Part shown: one piece after another, positions 1 to 5,721 of the stretch | How the letters are laid out: every line of letters begins with the position of its first letter | How positions within the stretch are numbered: position 1 is the first letter of the stretch | NCBI GenBank assembly: GCA_937902945.1 | Contig: CALEMD010000171.1 | Span: 1 to 5,814, forward strand | DNA length: 5,814 nucleotides | DNA from: an uncultured Erysipelotrichaceae bacterium | GTDB lineage: Bacteria; Bacillota_I; Bacilli_A; Erysipelotrichales; Erysipelotrichaceae | Direction of reading: 5' to 3' | Position numbers and translations under genes: made by a program | The notes under the pieces: model-generated | What the model saw: the letters and a program-made list of their open reading frames with translations, nothing else | What the model was told of the DNA's origin: nothing | Database searches by the model: none

Positions 1-818
1 GGCATCTGATGGTTCAGCCATGTGTACTGTCTTTTCGCAAACTGGCGGGAGTGCTGCTGAATCAGTTCTTTGACTTCTGACAGTGTGCACTTTCCTTCAT
101 AGTAAGCTCTGAATTCCTTATAGCCTATTGCCTGCATGCACGGAGTGTCAAATGTGACTCCTGCATCAAGCAGTTTCTGCACTTCCTCTGCTAGGCCCTC
201 ATCAAACATGGAAGAAGTCCGTTCATTGATTCTAGCATACAGTGTATCTCTTTCCATTGTGCAGCCAGCCAGATATACATCATAGATCATCTGATGTTTC
301 TGCTGCTTCTCTGCATCACTCTGCCTGATGCCGGAAGTATCATAGATATTCAGGCTTCGAATGACACGTCTTCTGTTATTTGGATGAATCTTCTCTGCCT
401 GTATTGGATCTCTCCGTTTCAGCAGCTGATACAATGCATCGCTGTCCATCTTTTCATATTCTTCATTCACCTGTGTCTGCTCTTCTGTAAATGCATAGTC
501 ATAGAGACAGCTTTTCAGATACAGCCCTGTTCCTCCGCATAGTATTGGCAGAGTATCGCATTCTTCAATTGCTCTGCGGGCATTTTTCTGAAAATCAAAC
601 ACACTGTATGGTTCTGATGGATTGAGTATATCAATCAGATGATGCGGTATTCCCTGCATCTCATCTTTCGTGATTTTGCCAGAACCTATATCTAAGCCCC
701 TATACACCTGTACTGAATCTGCAGATATGATTTCTGCATGCAGGCGCTGTGCCATCATAACCGCAAAGCTGCTTTTCCCAGAAGCTGTTGGGCCGACAAT
801 TGCCAATACCTTCTTCAT
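1..818 (-). CDS. miaA: tRNA dimethylallyltransferase MiaA (C-terminus cut by window edge)
   Basis: MiaA transfers the dimethylallyl group of DMAPP to N6 of A37 in tRNAs that read codons starting with U, the first step of (ms2)i6A synthesis. My reverse-strand translation gives 272 residues open to the window edge. It begins MKKVLAIVGPTASGKSS, with the P-loop GPTASGKS at 9-16. It continues with DSVQVYRGLDIGSGK (34-48), IPHHLID (57-63), the signature GGTGLYLK (95-102), NNRRRVIRSLNIY, AIGYKEF (about 230-236) and RQFAKRQYTWL (about 258-268). These are the family's active-site and tRNA-binding blocks in the expected order. Family members are usually about 300-315 residues, so some 30-40 C-terminal residues lie outside. 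The start ATG (818-816) overlaps the mutL stop TGA in an ATGA, so translation is probably coupled to mutL. No separate promoter is visible. Confidence 0.96.
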   Translation of the reverse strand, partial: MKKVLAIVGPTASGKSSFAVMMAQRLHAEIISADSVQVYRGLDIGSGKITKDEMQGIPHHLIDILNPSEPYSVFDFQKNARRAIEECDTLPILCGGTGLYLKSCLYDYAFTEEQTQVNEEYEKMDSDALYQLLKRRDPIQAEKIHPNNRRRVIRSLNIYDTSGIRQSDAEKQQKHQMIYDVYLAGCTMERDTLYARINERTSSMFDEGLAEEVQKLLDAGVTFDTPCMQAIGYKEFRAYYEGKCTLSEVKELIQQHSRQFAKRQYTWLNHQM

Positions 819-2569
819 CTGAGAAACTCCTTCGTCAATGTCTTCTCATCCAATATGACAAATGTCGGTCTGCCATGAGGACAGTGATATGGATTCTCGC
901 ATCTGCTTAATTGAGCAACGACCTCATTCATTTCTGTCATGCTTAATGAACGGTTGAATCGAATGGACCTATGGCATGCCATCGTCGCTATCTTTTTCTT
1001 CTCCAGTTTCGCATAGCGGTTTTCTTTTTCCTGTGCAAAGTTATCAAGCAGATCCTGCAGAAGAGTCTGCTCTTCTGTTTCGTGCATCCACATTGGAATA
1101 GAGCGGACAATCAGCGTATCTGCACCGAACGGTTCAAACACGATATGCATATCTGATACCGCTTCATTGATTTCATCTATTCTTCTGACCATATCACTGC
1201 CGGCTTTCAATGTGATCGGTATCAGACAGTCACTCATGATCGGTGTTTTATTCAATGATTCCTGCAGCTGTTCATAGTGAACTCTTTCCTGTGCTGCGTG
1301 CTGATCAATAACTGCCAGTCCTGCCTCACATGCACAGAGTATGAACTTCTCATGCAGCTGACCAATAACCTGCATGTCAGGAAACTTTTGTATGGATGGT
1401 GTGTATTCCGGCATCGGTTCATGCACTGCTGGAATTTCTTCTTTCTTCGGCGGCAAAATGTTCTGTGTCTGCCTTGGCTCTTCTTTTTTCTGCGGCATCA
1501 ATGCATCTGTGTCCATCTGTATCGGCTGATAGTATTCCTGCTTCGGTTTCTGTATTTCTGCCGCCGGTGCCAATACCGTATTCTTCAGTGTATTTCTGAT
1601 CTGATCCTTCAGAAGATACTCCAGCTGCTTCTCCTTAGAGAGACGCACTTCCCATTTAGAAGGATGCACATTGACATCAAGAAGCTGAGGATCCATTTGA
1701 ATATTCAATATAACAATCGGGTATCTTCCCTTGACAATAAAGTCCTCATAGCCATCCTGCACCGCTTTATACAGATGATAGGTATGCACCATTCTGCCAT
1801 TCAGAAACACATGCATATAGTTTCTTGATACTCTTGTTAAAAATGGCTTAACCAGATATCCATCAATCGTATAGTCATAGTCTTCGTAATGAACTGGGAC
1901 AGCTGATTCTGCTGTCTGACGTCCATAGATCTGATAGATGGCTTCTAAAAGACTGCCCTGTCCGCTGGTGCGGAATGCTTCCTTGCCGTCCGTGATCAGA
2001 AGAAAGGATATTTCCGGATGGCTCATCGCAAAACGATACAGAACATCCTGTATCAAAGATCCTTCATATGCTGCAGAACGCAGATGCTTCAATCTTGCCG
2101 GCGTCTGATAGAACAGTCCTTCAACGGTTATTTCCGTTCCCTGATTGCATGCATAAGGACCTGCCGATATGATCTTTCCATACTCAATCTGCACTGCAGT
2201 TCCTTCTGTGCCATCACTGGTATGCATTGTGACCTTGGAAACGGAGGCAATGGATGGCAAAGCTTCGCCACGGAATCCCAGCGTATGAATAGACCACAGA
2301 TCATCTGCGTTATGAATTTTGGATGTCGCATGACGCTGAAAGGCAGTGAGTGCATCACTGCTGTCCATGCCGATTCCGTCATCCAGTACGCTCAGTTTCT
2401 GTATGCCGCCTTCAGTCAGAGTAACGGTTATTCTCTTTGCGGAGGCATCTATTGCATTCTCAACGAGTTCCTTGACAACACCCATCGGTCTTTCTACTAC
2501 TTCTCCCGCCGCAATCATATTGGCGGTCTGTGCATCCAGTTTCAGTATTTTTCCCATATTTTTTACCAT
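815..2569 (-). CDS. mutL: DNA mismatch repair protein MutL (endonuclease type)
   Basis: MutL couples MutS mismatch recognition to strand incision. The 584-residue protein has the N-terminal GHKL ATPase: E34 and N38 in KELVENAIDA, DDGIGM at 63-68, GFRGEAL at 98-104, and the lysine of VHPSKWEVR (K305). A Pro/Glu/Lys/Gln-rich linker covers about 335-395. The C-terminal dimerisation and nuclease domain shows DQHAAQERVHYE (422-433), which fits DQHA(X)2E(X)4E, then ACHRS (531-535) and CPHGRP (563-568), the metal-site motifs. It should therefore nick DNA itself, as in bacteria without MutH. Two starts are possible: ATG 2569, or the in-frame ATG at 2557 (MGKILKLDAQ), which begins closer to the family norm. 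Neither has a Shine-Dalgarno sequence. mutS, a frequent upstream neighbour in Firmicutes, is absent here; a divergent yigZ sits there instead. miaA follows with a 3-base overlap. Confidence 0.96.
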   Translation of the reverse strand: MVKNMGKILKLDAQTANMIAAGEVVERPMGVVKELVENAIDASAKRITVTLTEGGIQKLSVLDDGIGMDSSDALTAFQRHATSKIHNADDLWSIHTLGFRGEALPSIASVSKVTMHTSDGTEGTAVQIEYGKIISAGPYACNQGTEITVEGLFYQTPARLKHLRSAAYEGSLIQDVLYRFAMSHPEISFLLITDGKEAFRTSGQGSLLEAIYQIYGRQTAESAVPVHYEDYDYTIDGYLVKPFLTRVSRNYMHVFLNGRMVHTYHLYKAVQDGYEDFIVKGRYPIVILNIQMDPQLLDVNVHPSKWEVRLSKEKQLEYLLKDQIRNTLKNTVLAPAAEIQKPKQEYYQPIQMDTDALMPQKKEEPRQTQNILPPKKEEIPAVHEPMPEYTPSIQKFPDMQVIGQLHEKFILCACEAGLAVIDQHAAQERVHYEQLQESLNKTPIMSDCLIPITLKAGSDMVRRIDEINEAVSDMHIVFEPFGADTLIVRSIPMWMHETEEQTLLQDLLDNFAQEKENRYAKLEKKKIATMACHRSIRFNRSLSMTEMNEVVAQLSRCENPYHCPHGRPTFVILDEKTLTKEFLR

Positions 2570-2573
2570 CGCA

Positions 2574-2582
2574 ATTATATCA
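2574..2582 (-). promoter_or_regulatory. Extended -10 promoter for mutL-miaA
   Basis: On the minus strand the sequence TGATATAAT is a consensus extended -10 element (TGnTATAAT). It lies only 4 bases before the first mutL ATG (2569) and 16 before the second (2557). Transcription would start near 2567-2569, leaving no leader for the first ATG or about 10 bases for the second. No recognisable -35 box is found 17 bases upstream. The assignment is inferred from sequence alone. Confidence 0.6.
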
Positions 2583-2592
2583 TGATGCAGGA

Positions 2593-2598
2593 TATAAT
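2593..2598 (+). promoter_or_regulatory. -10 box for yigZ, consistent with a leaderless transcript
   Basis: TATAAT is a perfect -10 hexamer whose last base lies 7 positions before the A of the yigZ ATG (2605), so the predicted transcription start falls on the start codon. The -35 region (about 2570-2575) has no TTGACA-like hexamer and overlaps the mutL -10 box. The TG of an extended -10 is not present here (GGATATAAT). Confidence 0.55.
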
Positions 2599-2604
2599 CT
2601 GTGT

Positions 2605-3231
2605 ATGAGACTGAAAGAAGAACATCGCATAGTACTAACCATTGAAAAATCGCGGTTTATCGCCTGTGCTTCTCCCTGTTTTACTGAGGAAGAAGCCAGG
2701 GAATATATTTCCCAGATTCGAAAAGAGTTCGCAGATGCCACGCATGTATGCACAGCCTATGCCATTGGCAAAGGCAATGCCATCCAGCGATCCAGTGACA
2801 ATCATGAGCCTTCCGGAACAGCTGGCATTCCTATGCTGCAGGCAATCCTGCATAGCGGAATTGAGAATGTATGTGTCTGTACAGTACGCTATTTCGGGGG
2901 CATTAAACTAGGTGCAGGCGGTCTGATCCGAGCTTACTCTGCTTCTGTGACTTCTGTACTGAAGGAAGCCGAAAAACTGCAGGAAGTCCCTGTAGATGAA
3001 TATCTTCTAGTATATCCATATGATCTATCCGGTATATTTGACACCTGGCTGCGCACAAATACCGAAGTGCTCAGCCTTGATTATGACGAAAAAATATCCT
3101 GTATCTTTCAGACACAGGACACTGAAATCTTGCAGAAGATCCAGAATCTTTCCCGCGGAAAGGTTCTGCCGGTACTGCGCTGCCATACAGTAAAGGAAAT
3201 GCCTGTCAGCGCGGAATCATCAGCAGATTGA
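2605..3231 (+). CDS. yigZ: YigZ/IMPACT-family protein (UPF0029 plus DUF1949 domains)
   Basis: This 208-residue protein belongs to the YigZ/YvyE/IMPACT family, whose eukaryotic member regulates the Gcn2 kinase; the bacterial role is unsettled, with ribosome- or RNA-related proposals. The N-terminal domain (about 5-122) shows EKSRFIA (14-20), ATHVCTAYAIGKG, HEPSGTAGIPML (67-78) and the signature VRYFGGIKLGAGGLIRAY (94-111). A C-terminal region at about 133-195 fits the DUF1949 fold by position. The usual DDGEPSGTAG reads DNHEPSGTAG here, a small departure. I chose ATG 2605 because MRLKEEHR starts just where relatives do; a reading frame open back to 2530 would give 25 extra residues overlapping mutL and the promoter. 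There is no Shine-Dalgarno sequence, and the perfect -10 box is only 7 bases upstream, so the mRNA is probably leaderless. The last 26 bases overlap the convergent lysozyme gene. Confidence 0.93.
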   Translation: MRLKEEHRIVLTIEKSRFIACASPCFTEEEAREYISQIRKEFADATHVCTAYAIGKGNAIQRSSDNHEPSGTAGIPMLQAILHSGIENVCVCTVRYFGGIKLGAGGLIRAYSASVTSVLKEAEKLQEVPVDEYLLVYPYDLSGIFDTWLRTNTEVLSLDYDEKISCIFQTQDTEILQKIQNLSRGKVLPVLRCHTVKEMPVSAESSAD

Positions 3232-4003
3232 TATCCGCATTTCCTTCGATTCCATCAACGCTTCCTTTGTTGGTATACTGCCACATGCTGAAGGTATACG
3301 GGAATGTCACTGTATCAGAATAAGAAGCCATCCAGAATTCATAGTCCAACAGCTGTGCCATATCAATTTCATCGCGCAGCCAGGAAGCACTGCCATAAAT
3401 CATGGCAGTATAGCCGGCATCCTGAATAATCTGACAGTAAGCATCTGCAATATCTGTTTTTTCCTGACGGCTTAAGTTTCTGACTTCATCACTTTCATCT
3501 ATGAACTCCATATCAAATACAACCGGATAGGCTATTGTATATGGTTCTATCATCTGCAGTACATAGCGGGCTTCTTCCTGGGCTTCTTCAATTGTTGAAG
3601 CCTGTGAGAAAAAATAAACCCCTGTATCCATTCCGTATTCAGCAGCTTTGGCGATATTGTCCTGAAAAGCAGAATCCGGAGTAATAGCCGAAGTCTGATA
3701 GCCGCGATAGCCTACGCGTATCATTACAAATGAAATGCCTGATTCTTTCAATGCCGCCCAGTCAATAGTTCCCTGGTGTGAAGAAATATCCACCCCATTT
3801 ACAGAAGTATATGCATCATCTTCATATGTTTTATAGGAGCCTTTATAAGAATACAATTCGGATAAATAGGGATTGGAAGGAATCGGATTCTGTTCAGCGG
3901 CTTCTTCTTGATTTGAAGAATTCGAAGTACTTCTTTCCAGCAGAAATACCGCCAGCATGCACACAAGCAATATGAACAGAATTCTTTTGATATTCTTAAA
4001 CAT
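3206..4003 (-). CDS. Membrane-anchored GH25 lysozyme (glycosyl hydrolase family 25)
   Basis: The 265-residue product is a GH25 muramidase, which cleaves the MurNAc-GlcNAc bond of peptidoglycan outside the membrane. It starts with a basic tip and one hydrophobic segment (about 7-22), a signal peptide or membrane anchor; C15 has Val rather than Gly/Ala/Ser before it, so it is a poor lipobox. A low-complexity Ser/Asn/Glu spacer (about 24-45) follows. The catalytic domain, about 68-263, shows GVDISSHQGTIDW (D72), MIRVGYRGY, GVYFFSQA, VVFDMEF with the D164-x-E166 pair, FWMASYS and MWQYTNKG, ending GIEGNADINL (D257). These match family catalytic and barrel-strand motifs. No wall-binding repeats are present, so the domain works alone, perhaps tethered to the membrane for wall remodelling. 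The start has a good GAGGTG site. A phage endolysin is less likely because of the anchor and the absence of phage genes. Confidence 0.93.
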   Translation of the reverse strand: MFKNIKRILFILLVCMLAVFLLERSTSNSSNQEEAAEQNPIPSNPYLSELYSYKGSYKTYEDDAYTSVNGVDISSHQGTIDWAALKESGISFVMIRVGYRGYQTSAITPDSAFQDNIAKAAEYGMDTGVYFFSQASTIEEAQEEARYVLQMIEPYTIAYPVVFDMEFIDESDEVRNLSRQEKTDIADAYCQIIQDAGYTAMIYGSASWLRDEIDMAQLLDYEFWMASYSDTVTFPYTFSMWQYTNKGSVDGIEGNADINLLMIPR

Positions 4004-4007
4004 TCTT

Positions 4008-4013
4008 CACCTC
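4008..4013 (-). promoter_or_regulatory. Ribosome binding site of the GH25 lysozyme gene
   Basis: GAGGTG lies 4 bases before the ATG at 4003 on the minus strand. It confirms this start and contrasts with mutL and yigZ, which have none. Confidence 0.75.
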
Positions 4014-4023
4014 AACGGGTACG

Positions 4024-4032
4024 ATTATATCA
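4024..4032 (-). promoter_or_regulatory. Extended -10 promoter of the GH25 lysozyme gene
   Basis: The minus strand carries TGATATAAT, a consensus extended -10 element predicting a start near 4017 and a leader of about 14 bases that contains the GAGGTG site. No -35 box is evident. Together with the preceding CA, an 11-base stretch (CATGATATAAT) is identical to that upstream of mutL. Confidence 0.6.
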
Positions 4033-4067
4033 TGGACAAATACAGAAGCAGGAAAGAGTTCATGAAG

Positions 4068-4076
4068 TGCTATACT
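4068..4076 (+). promoter_or_regulatory. Extended -10 promoter of the HAD-nanE unit
   Basis: TGCTATACT fits the extended -10 pattern TGnTATAAT with one mismatch and predicts a start near 4083, giving a leader of about 15 bases. The region about 17 bases further upstream has no TTGACA-like hexamer. An 8-base palindrome, TTCATGAA, lies at 4059-4066, between the usual -35 and -10 positions; it may be chance. Confidence 0.5.
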
Positions 4077-4087
4077 TGAAGAGAATC

Positions 4088-4092
4088 GAGGA
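4088..4092 (+). promoter_or_regulatory. Ribosome binding site of the HAD-family gene
   Basis: GAGGA is 5 bases before the ATG at 4098 and supports that start codon. Confidence 0.7.
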
Positions 4093-4097
4093 CGAAT

Positions 4098-4811
4098 ATG
4101 AGAACAATACAGGGAATCTTCTTTGATTTAGGATGGACATTGGAAACACCGAAAAGCGGTGACTGGTTTCTGACAGACTGCTTTAATGAATATGTGCCAG
4201 AGAAAGTCCGATTGAGGATTTCTCCTACTGACTGGCAGGATGCAATGCAAACCGGCCATGCTTATATGTCACGCACGCATCTTCTTCATGGTCTGCAGGA
4301 AGAAGAAGATAACTTTACAGTCTTCTATCAGATTATTACTTCCTTCTTTCCTGAAACCCGCCTCAGTGAAACAGACGCAAGGGCCATAGCCCATGACAGA
4401 ACATACAACTATGATAATTATGTGCCTATTGAAAGCACCATTGCTACGCTGCAGAAACTGAAAGATATGGGATATAAACTAGGTGTTATCTCTGATACAT
4501 ATCCAAGTGTTGTCCCGCAGCTCATTGATATGGGCATTGATTCCTTCTTTGACTGCTTTACATACAGCTGTGACTTGGGTGTGCTGAAACCAAATTCCAG
4601 AATGTATCAGGATGCATTAGAGAAAATGCATCTGCCGGCATCCTCCTTGCTGTTTGTAGATGATATCCCAGCAAATCTTGAAGCTGCTGCCTCCTTTGGA
4701 ATCCATCCAGTTCTTTCACTTGCAAAACCTGGATCCAAGCCAGACGAAAGATTTCCATATATCAATGAACCAGCAGAAATATTCAGTCTGCTGAAGCAAT
4801 ATGATCGCTGA
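4098..4811 (+). CDS. HAD-superfamily hydrolase-like protein with variant motif I
   Basis: This 237-residue protein has the Rossmann-like HAD core with an alpha-helical cap inserted at about 20-105. Motif I is IFFDLGWTL, with nucleophile D10. Motif II is VISDTY (S132), motif III is LGVLKPNS (K164) and motif IV is LLFVDDIPAN (D188, D189). The usual DxD of motif I reads D-x-G here: the second Asp, the general acid/base in HAD phosphatases, is Gly12. Such DLG variants occur in some HAD subfamilies, so a reduced or altered activity is possible rather than a dead protein. By size and cap it resembles the phosphoglycolate phosphatase/dehalogenase-like subclass. It is the first gene of an apparent unit with nanE, 19 bases downstream, which hints at a phosphorylated amino sugar or by-product as substrate; that is inference. 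The start has a GAGGA site and an extended -10 box. Confidence 0.88.
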   Translation: MRTIQGIFFDLGWTLETPKSGDWFLTDCFNEYVPEKVRLRISPTDWQDAMQTGHAYMSRTHLLHGLQEEEDNFTVFYQIITSFFPETRLSETDARAIAHDRTYNYDNYVPIESTIATLQKLKDMGYKLGVISDTYPSVVPQLIDMGIDSFFDCFTYSCDLGVLKPNSRMYQDALEKMHLPASSLLFVDDIPANLEAAASFGIHPVLSLAKPGSKPDERFPYINEPAEIFSLLKQYDR

Positions 4812-4818
4812 AAGAGAA

Positions 4819-4823
4819 GAGGA
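4819..4823 (+). promoter_or_regulatory. Ribosome binding site that fixes the nanE start
   Basis: GAGGA (within AAGAGGA) lies 7 bases before ATG 4831. The in-frame ATG at 4801, inside the end of the HAD gene, has no comparable site, so 4831 is preferred. Confidence 0.7.
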
Positions 4824-4830
4824 CATTCAT

Positions 4831-5526
4831 ATGAACGAAAAGAATCAGAAAATCATGGATCAGATTCACGGCAAGCTAATTGTCTCCTGCCAGGCACTGC
4901 CAGAGGAACCTCTGCACTCTTCCTACATTATGTCACGCATGGCATATGCGGCGTATTTAGGCGGAGCGGCAGGAATCAGAGCCAACACGGTTGAAGACAT
5001 CACCGAAATCAAGAAGACAGTTTCTCTGCCAATCATTGGCATTATTAAGAGTGTCTATCCTGATTATCCAGAAGTCTATATCACTCCAACCATGAAAGAA
5101 GTCGATGCGCTGATTGAATGCGGATGCGACATTATTGCTATGGATGCTACTGATCGCGTACGTCCTGGAAATCGAAACCTAAAGGAGTTCTTCGCTGAAG
5201 TCAGAGCCAAGTATCCAGAACAGCTATTCATGGCTGACAGTTCAACAATAGAAGAAGGCATGGCTGCGGCAGCCATGGGCTTTGATATGATCGGTACAAC
5301 TATGGCAGGATATACTGCAGAATCAAAAGGCTGTTCTGTTCCTCCATACAGCATGATCAAGCATCTGATTCATCACTGCGGCAAGCCAGTGGTTGCGGAA
5401 GGTCACATATCCACTCCGGAAATGCTGAGACATGCCATGGATATGGACGCATGGACAGTCGTTGTCGGCAGTGCCATCACCAGACCTCTTGAAATCACTA
5501 AATCATTTGTTGCCGCACTGAAATAA
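4831..5526 (+). CDS. nanE: N-acetylmannosamine-6-phosphate 2-epimerase
   Basis: NanE interconverts ManNAc-6-P and GlcNAc-6-P in the cytoplasm, feeding sialic acid and ManNAc carbon into amino-sugar catabolism. The 231-residue TIM-barrel protein matches the family length of about 220-235. It shows LIVSCQALPEEPLHSS (16-31), GGAAGIRANT (R50), PIIGIIK (K73, matching the catalytic lysine by motif), YITPT, CDIIAMDATDRVRPG (99-113), GTTMAGYTAESKG (155-167), KPVVAEGHISTPE with E190 as the likely catalytic glutamate, and a closing VVGSAITRPLEIT that fits a phosphate-binding loop. ATG 4831 is chosen because of the ribosome site before it and because relatives begin near here; starting at 4801 would add MIAEREEDIH. 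It follows the HAD gene on the same strand by 19 bases and probably shares its promoter. No nanA, nanK, nagA or sugar transporter lies in the window. No clear terminator follows. Confidence 0.96.
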   Translation: MNEKNQKIMDQIHGKLIVSCQALPEEPLHSSYIMSRMAYAAYLGGAAGIRANTVEDITEIKKTVSLPIIGIIKSVYPDYPEVYITPTMKEVDALIECGCDIIAMDATDRVRPGNRNLKEFFAEVRAKYPEQLFMADSSTIEEGMAAAAMGFDMIGTTMAGYTAESKGCSVPPYSMIKHLIHHCGKPVVAEGHISTPEMLRHAMDMDAWTVVVGSAITRPLEITKSFVAALK

Positions 5527-5550
5527 GCGCTTTGATTTCAAAAAGCTATC

Positions 5551-5721
5551 CTACGACAGAATGTGATCTTTTGAAACACCTTGATCAAGCAGATAGTTCC
5601 TAAAAAGAGTATGCAGCAGATAGGATTTCCCACATCGGCGAATTCCAGTAATTACTTTTACCTGTCCGTCCCACATATATGAAATGATTTTATGAAGATA
5701 TCTGTTGCGTAGAATTTCCAT
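5551..5721 (-). pseudogene. Truncated AAA_14/DUF4143-type ATPase, N-terminal stub
   Basis: The 56-residue stub MEILRNRYLHKIISYMWDGQ... contains VKVITGIRRCGKSYLL, the P-loop region (Walker A GIRRCGKS) of the COG1373/AAA_14 family of ATP-binding proteins. Full members have around 400 residues with Walker B and a C-terminal DUF4143 domain. Here the frame stops at TAG (5553-5551) just after DQGVSKDHILS, where intact members go on to the next strand. The 24 bases left before the nanE stop do not restore family sequence, so the remainder has been lost and a truncated pseudogene is the best reading. The start at ATG 5721 is supported by a strong GGAGGAG site. A reading frame open upstream through a TTG at 5784 to the window edge is probably accidental. 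Its 3' end sits tail-to-tail with nanE, which suggests the deletion joined these two. Confidence 0.8.

Larger units (their letters stand above)
2574..2598. repeat. Perfect 8-bp inverted repeat spanning the divergent mutL/yigZ promoter
   Basis: ATTATATC (2574-2581) and GATATAAT (2591-2598) are exact reverse complements separated by 9 bases (2582-2590). Each arm contains one gene's -10 hexamer, so the repeat makes the promoter nearly symmetric about position 2586. It could be a bidirectional promoter core, or an operator that controls both directions at once. The arm sequence is seen directly; the function is inferred. Confidence 0.6.

Noticed and set aside
1277..1828. 183-codon open frame on the plus strand inside mutL
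   Set aside because: It is antisense to a strongly conserved MutL region, and its translation is rich in Cys, Leu, His and Phe with no family motif. It reflects the codon pattern of the opposite strand.
2530..2604. N-terminal extension of the YigZ protein from ATG 2530
   Set aside because: The extra 25 residues overlap the mutL start and both -10 boxes and are not family-like; the conserved protein begins at MRLKEEHR.
2018..2608. 196-codon plus-strand open frame over the mutL start
   Set aside because: It is opposite the MutL ATPase motifs, with Cys/Ser/Ile-rich composition, no ribosome site and no recognisable domain.
4801..4830. Earlier ATG for nanE overlapping the HAD gene
   Set aside because: It lacks a ribosome site, while ATG 4831 has GAGGA at good spacing and gives the usual family length.
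5527..5550. Possible terminator hairpin after nanE
   Set aside because: Only TTTGA/TCAAA with a 2-base loop can pair, with no T-tract after it, so it is too weak to call.
5580..5589. 10-base palindrome CTTGATCAAG
   Set aside because: It falls inside the ATPase remnant's coding sequence (Leu-Asp-Gln-Gly region), and one such palindrome is expected by chance at this scale.
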